Part shown: positions 62,500 to 64,000 of the stretch, in pieces
Position numbering within the stretch: position 1 is the first letter of the stretch
Layout: each line of letters starts with the position of its first letter
NCBI GenBank assembly: GCA_963965975.1
Contig: OZ014420.1
Span: 2,692,001 to 2,756,000, forward strand
Length of the DNA: 64,000 nt
Reading direction: 5' to 3'
Source: Xestospongia bergquistia
Lineage: Eukaryota; Porifera; Demospongiae; Haplosclerida; Petrosiidae
The notes under the pieces: model-generated
Told to the model about the DNA's origin: nothing
Seen by the model: only the letters and a program-made list of their open reading frames with translations
Database searches by the model: none
Made by a program: the position numbers and the translations under genes

Positions 62500-63533
62500 A
62501 AAAATCACTAAGCATTAAAACACATTACAGGATCACATGGAAATCCCATAGGAAGCATTTCTTCTGCTCCAGAAAAAAGTTAAGAAGTGAATACATGCTC
62601 ACCTTATCTCTTTAAAATCAAACAGTCATGGTAAGTGCTGGCTACATCAACCCAAATATATTAAATAATGTTATTAAATCAGGTCTATTGATGAGTACTA
62701 ACAATACATAAGTTGGGATTTAAGTTATTTTGACAGTACAGTAATGAAGCTCCCTTTTCTCTATTTTTAGCAATATGCACAAAAGACAAATGATCAACAA
62801 ATGTTTGTAATGCCTCAATCAACCATTAGCCAAATAAAAGTACCATTTTTACTGGACAATATTGAATATAGCGCTAAAACGTTCGTAATGTGCAAAAATA
62901 GCACCTTATCAAATACTTCTAATCTCTTGAAAAAATAAATTCTACAAATAAGAAAGTGGCAATGGTGAGTTTAGTTAAATAAGCCTATACAATACACTTT
63001 AGTAAGTTGTAAAAGAATTATGTCACACTCTTTGTGACATAAACTTTGACATTACATTTGAAAATATGGAGAATCTATTCTATATAGCCTTTTAGACTAT
63101 CAGTGTCACTAGTAACTGTTGAAAGTTTTTGTATAGTTCTATGGCAAGACTGCAGTTGAATATGCAGCTCTGTTCTCGTCACAACTAAGTTTAAGTAGAA
63201 GTTGTATTTAAACGAAATTGATACAGTCAGGAACAAACAAAATCAGGTATTTATCTGAAATTGAATAAAGAACAATGATCAAACTAAATGGAAGGACAAT
63301 GAACAAAGATAAGAACTATTACAGAAATCAGGAATGAGGCAGGCTTACACACACTTAATTAACACTTAAATGACTCAAAGAAAATGTGGTTATAGATTTA
63401 AAGATAGACTAAATTACACACAAATACCTTCCATGAGTCTCAAATAGTTGTATCACATATAGAAACAGGTTGACAGAAGTGGTTCATTATTACAAAACAG
63501 ATCATATGTGATCCATTATTATATACTATACAT
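62500..63533. other. AT-rich non-repetitive region, no gene recognised
   Basis: About 1 kb of AT-rich sequence after the satellite and minisatellite. I find no long open frame, Ig-like exon, transposase motif or RNA gene on either strand. The only clear structure is the hairpin at 63018-63042. It may be intergenic or intronic. Confidence 0.6.
63018..63042. repeat. Perfect 10-bp hairpin
   Basis: TTATGTCACA and its exact reverse complement TGTGACATAA are separated by the 5-nt loop CTCTT. No U-tract terminator context applies in a eukaryote. It could be a small regulatory dyad, a remnant of a miniature transposon, or chance. Confidence 0.5.
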
Positions 63534-64000
63534 CAGGCTTGGGGTCAAATATATGAGTATTTGTATTTAGCTGTATTTAAATACTTTTTTTGAGTATTTG
63601 TATTTGTATTTTGAAATTTTGAAACAGGAAGTATTTGTATTTGTATTTGAAATACTTCATGAAATCTTTAAATACTCCTTTTTAAATTGTTTGTTTCTGT
63701 GGAAAGACTATTCAGCATAGTAGGAAAAGTTTTTCCTGCCCTGATCAATGTTGCCTAACTGACAAAACATTTGAAGAGATTATCAATAATTTGTAATGAT
63801 TAGTTCATTATATGTAAAGCAAATAATGGGGATTTTCCTGCTGGGATAGTATAAAGAAGTATTTGGAAAGCATTTAAATACTTTTCAAAGTATTTGTATT
63901 TGTATTTGAAATACATTCCTGCTAGAAGTATTTGTATTTGTATATTGTATTTCATGTTTTGAGAGTATTTGTATTTGTATTTAAATACTATTCAATGTAT
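63534..64000. mobile_element. Probable hAT-like transposon end, partial
   Basis: A change to a distinctive composition starts at CAGGCTTGGGGTCAAATA (63534). CAGG-type starts are common at hAT ends. It is followed by many copies of GTATTTGTATTTG and its inverted forms (AAATACTT), for example near 63560, 63592, 63630, 63888, 63925 and 63964, ending at the window edge. Such hexamer-rich subterminal regions are typical binding arrays in hAT elements. No transposase coding is visible and the other end is not in the window, so it may be an autonomous element or a non-autonomous derivative. The candidate 8-bp target duplicate on the left would be 63526-63533 (CTATACAT), which cannot be matched here. 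Confidence 0.55.

Noticed and set aside
63534..64000. Simple microsatellite
   Set aside because: The GTATTTG motifs are interspersed, occur in both orientations, and follow a sharp CAGGCTTGGGG start, which fits a transposon end better than slippage.

Overview
The window looks like a piece of an animal (metazoan) nuclear genome. It has spliced exons with GT..AG introns of 46-107 nt, immunoglobulin-domain exons in phase 1-1, a complete intron-containing piggyBac element, the edge of a probable hAT-type element, and over 59 kb of satellite DNA. Very short introns beside heavily N-glycosylated Ig-domain exons would suit a demosponge such as Amphimedon, but that is an inference I could not test.

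Layout. 1-6572: satellite array of a 143-bp unit (about 46 copies, about 30% GC). 6573-7285: a 713-bp island with two minus-strand Ig-domain exons; the second is cut off in the middle of the domain. 7286-9887: a 2602-bp piggyBac transposon on the minus strand, with TTAA at both ends. Its transposase reads as three coding exons totalling 594 aa, with all three catalytic aspartates and a C-terminal Cys-rich domain. 9888-62358: the same satellite in the same orientation, about 367 more copies, with several tiers of higher-order repeats (286, 429, 572/715, 1144 and 3854 bp). 62359-62500: a degenerate 24-bp minisatellite. 62500-63533: AT-rich DNA with no gene that I can recognise. 63534-64000: a probable hAT-like terminus rich in the hexamer GTATTT, running off the window.

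How the parts relate. The only potentially functional gene is the piggyBac transposase. The Ig exons look like a stranded gene fragment. The transposon's left flank is Ig exon sequence while its right flank is satellite, so the element sits exactly on a chimeric junction. This points to recombination between two piggyBac copies, a TTAA-mediated rearrangement, or an assembly join through the element.

Most interesting structure. The 143-bp unit is built almost wholly from inverted repeats: a 29-bp near-perfect palindrome, a two-tier hairpin, a small hairpin, and a stem joining neighbouring units. It also offers four TTAA piggyBac target sites per copy. I found no CRISPR array, rRNA, tRNA or prokaryotic feature.
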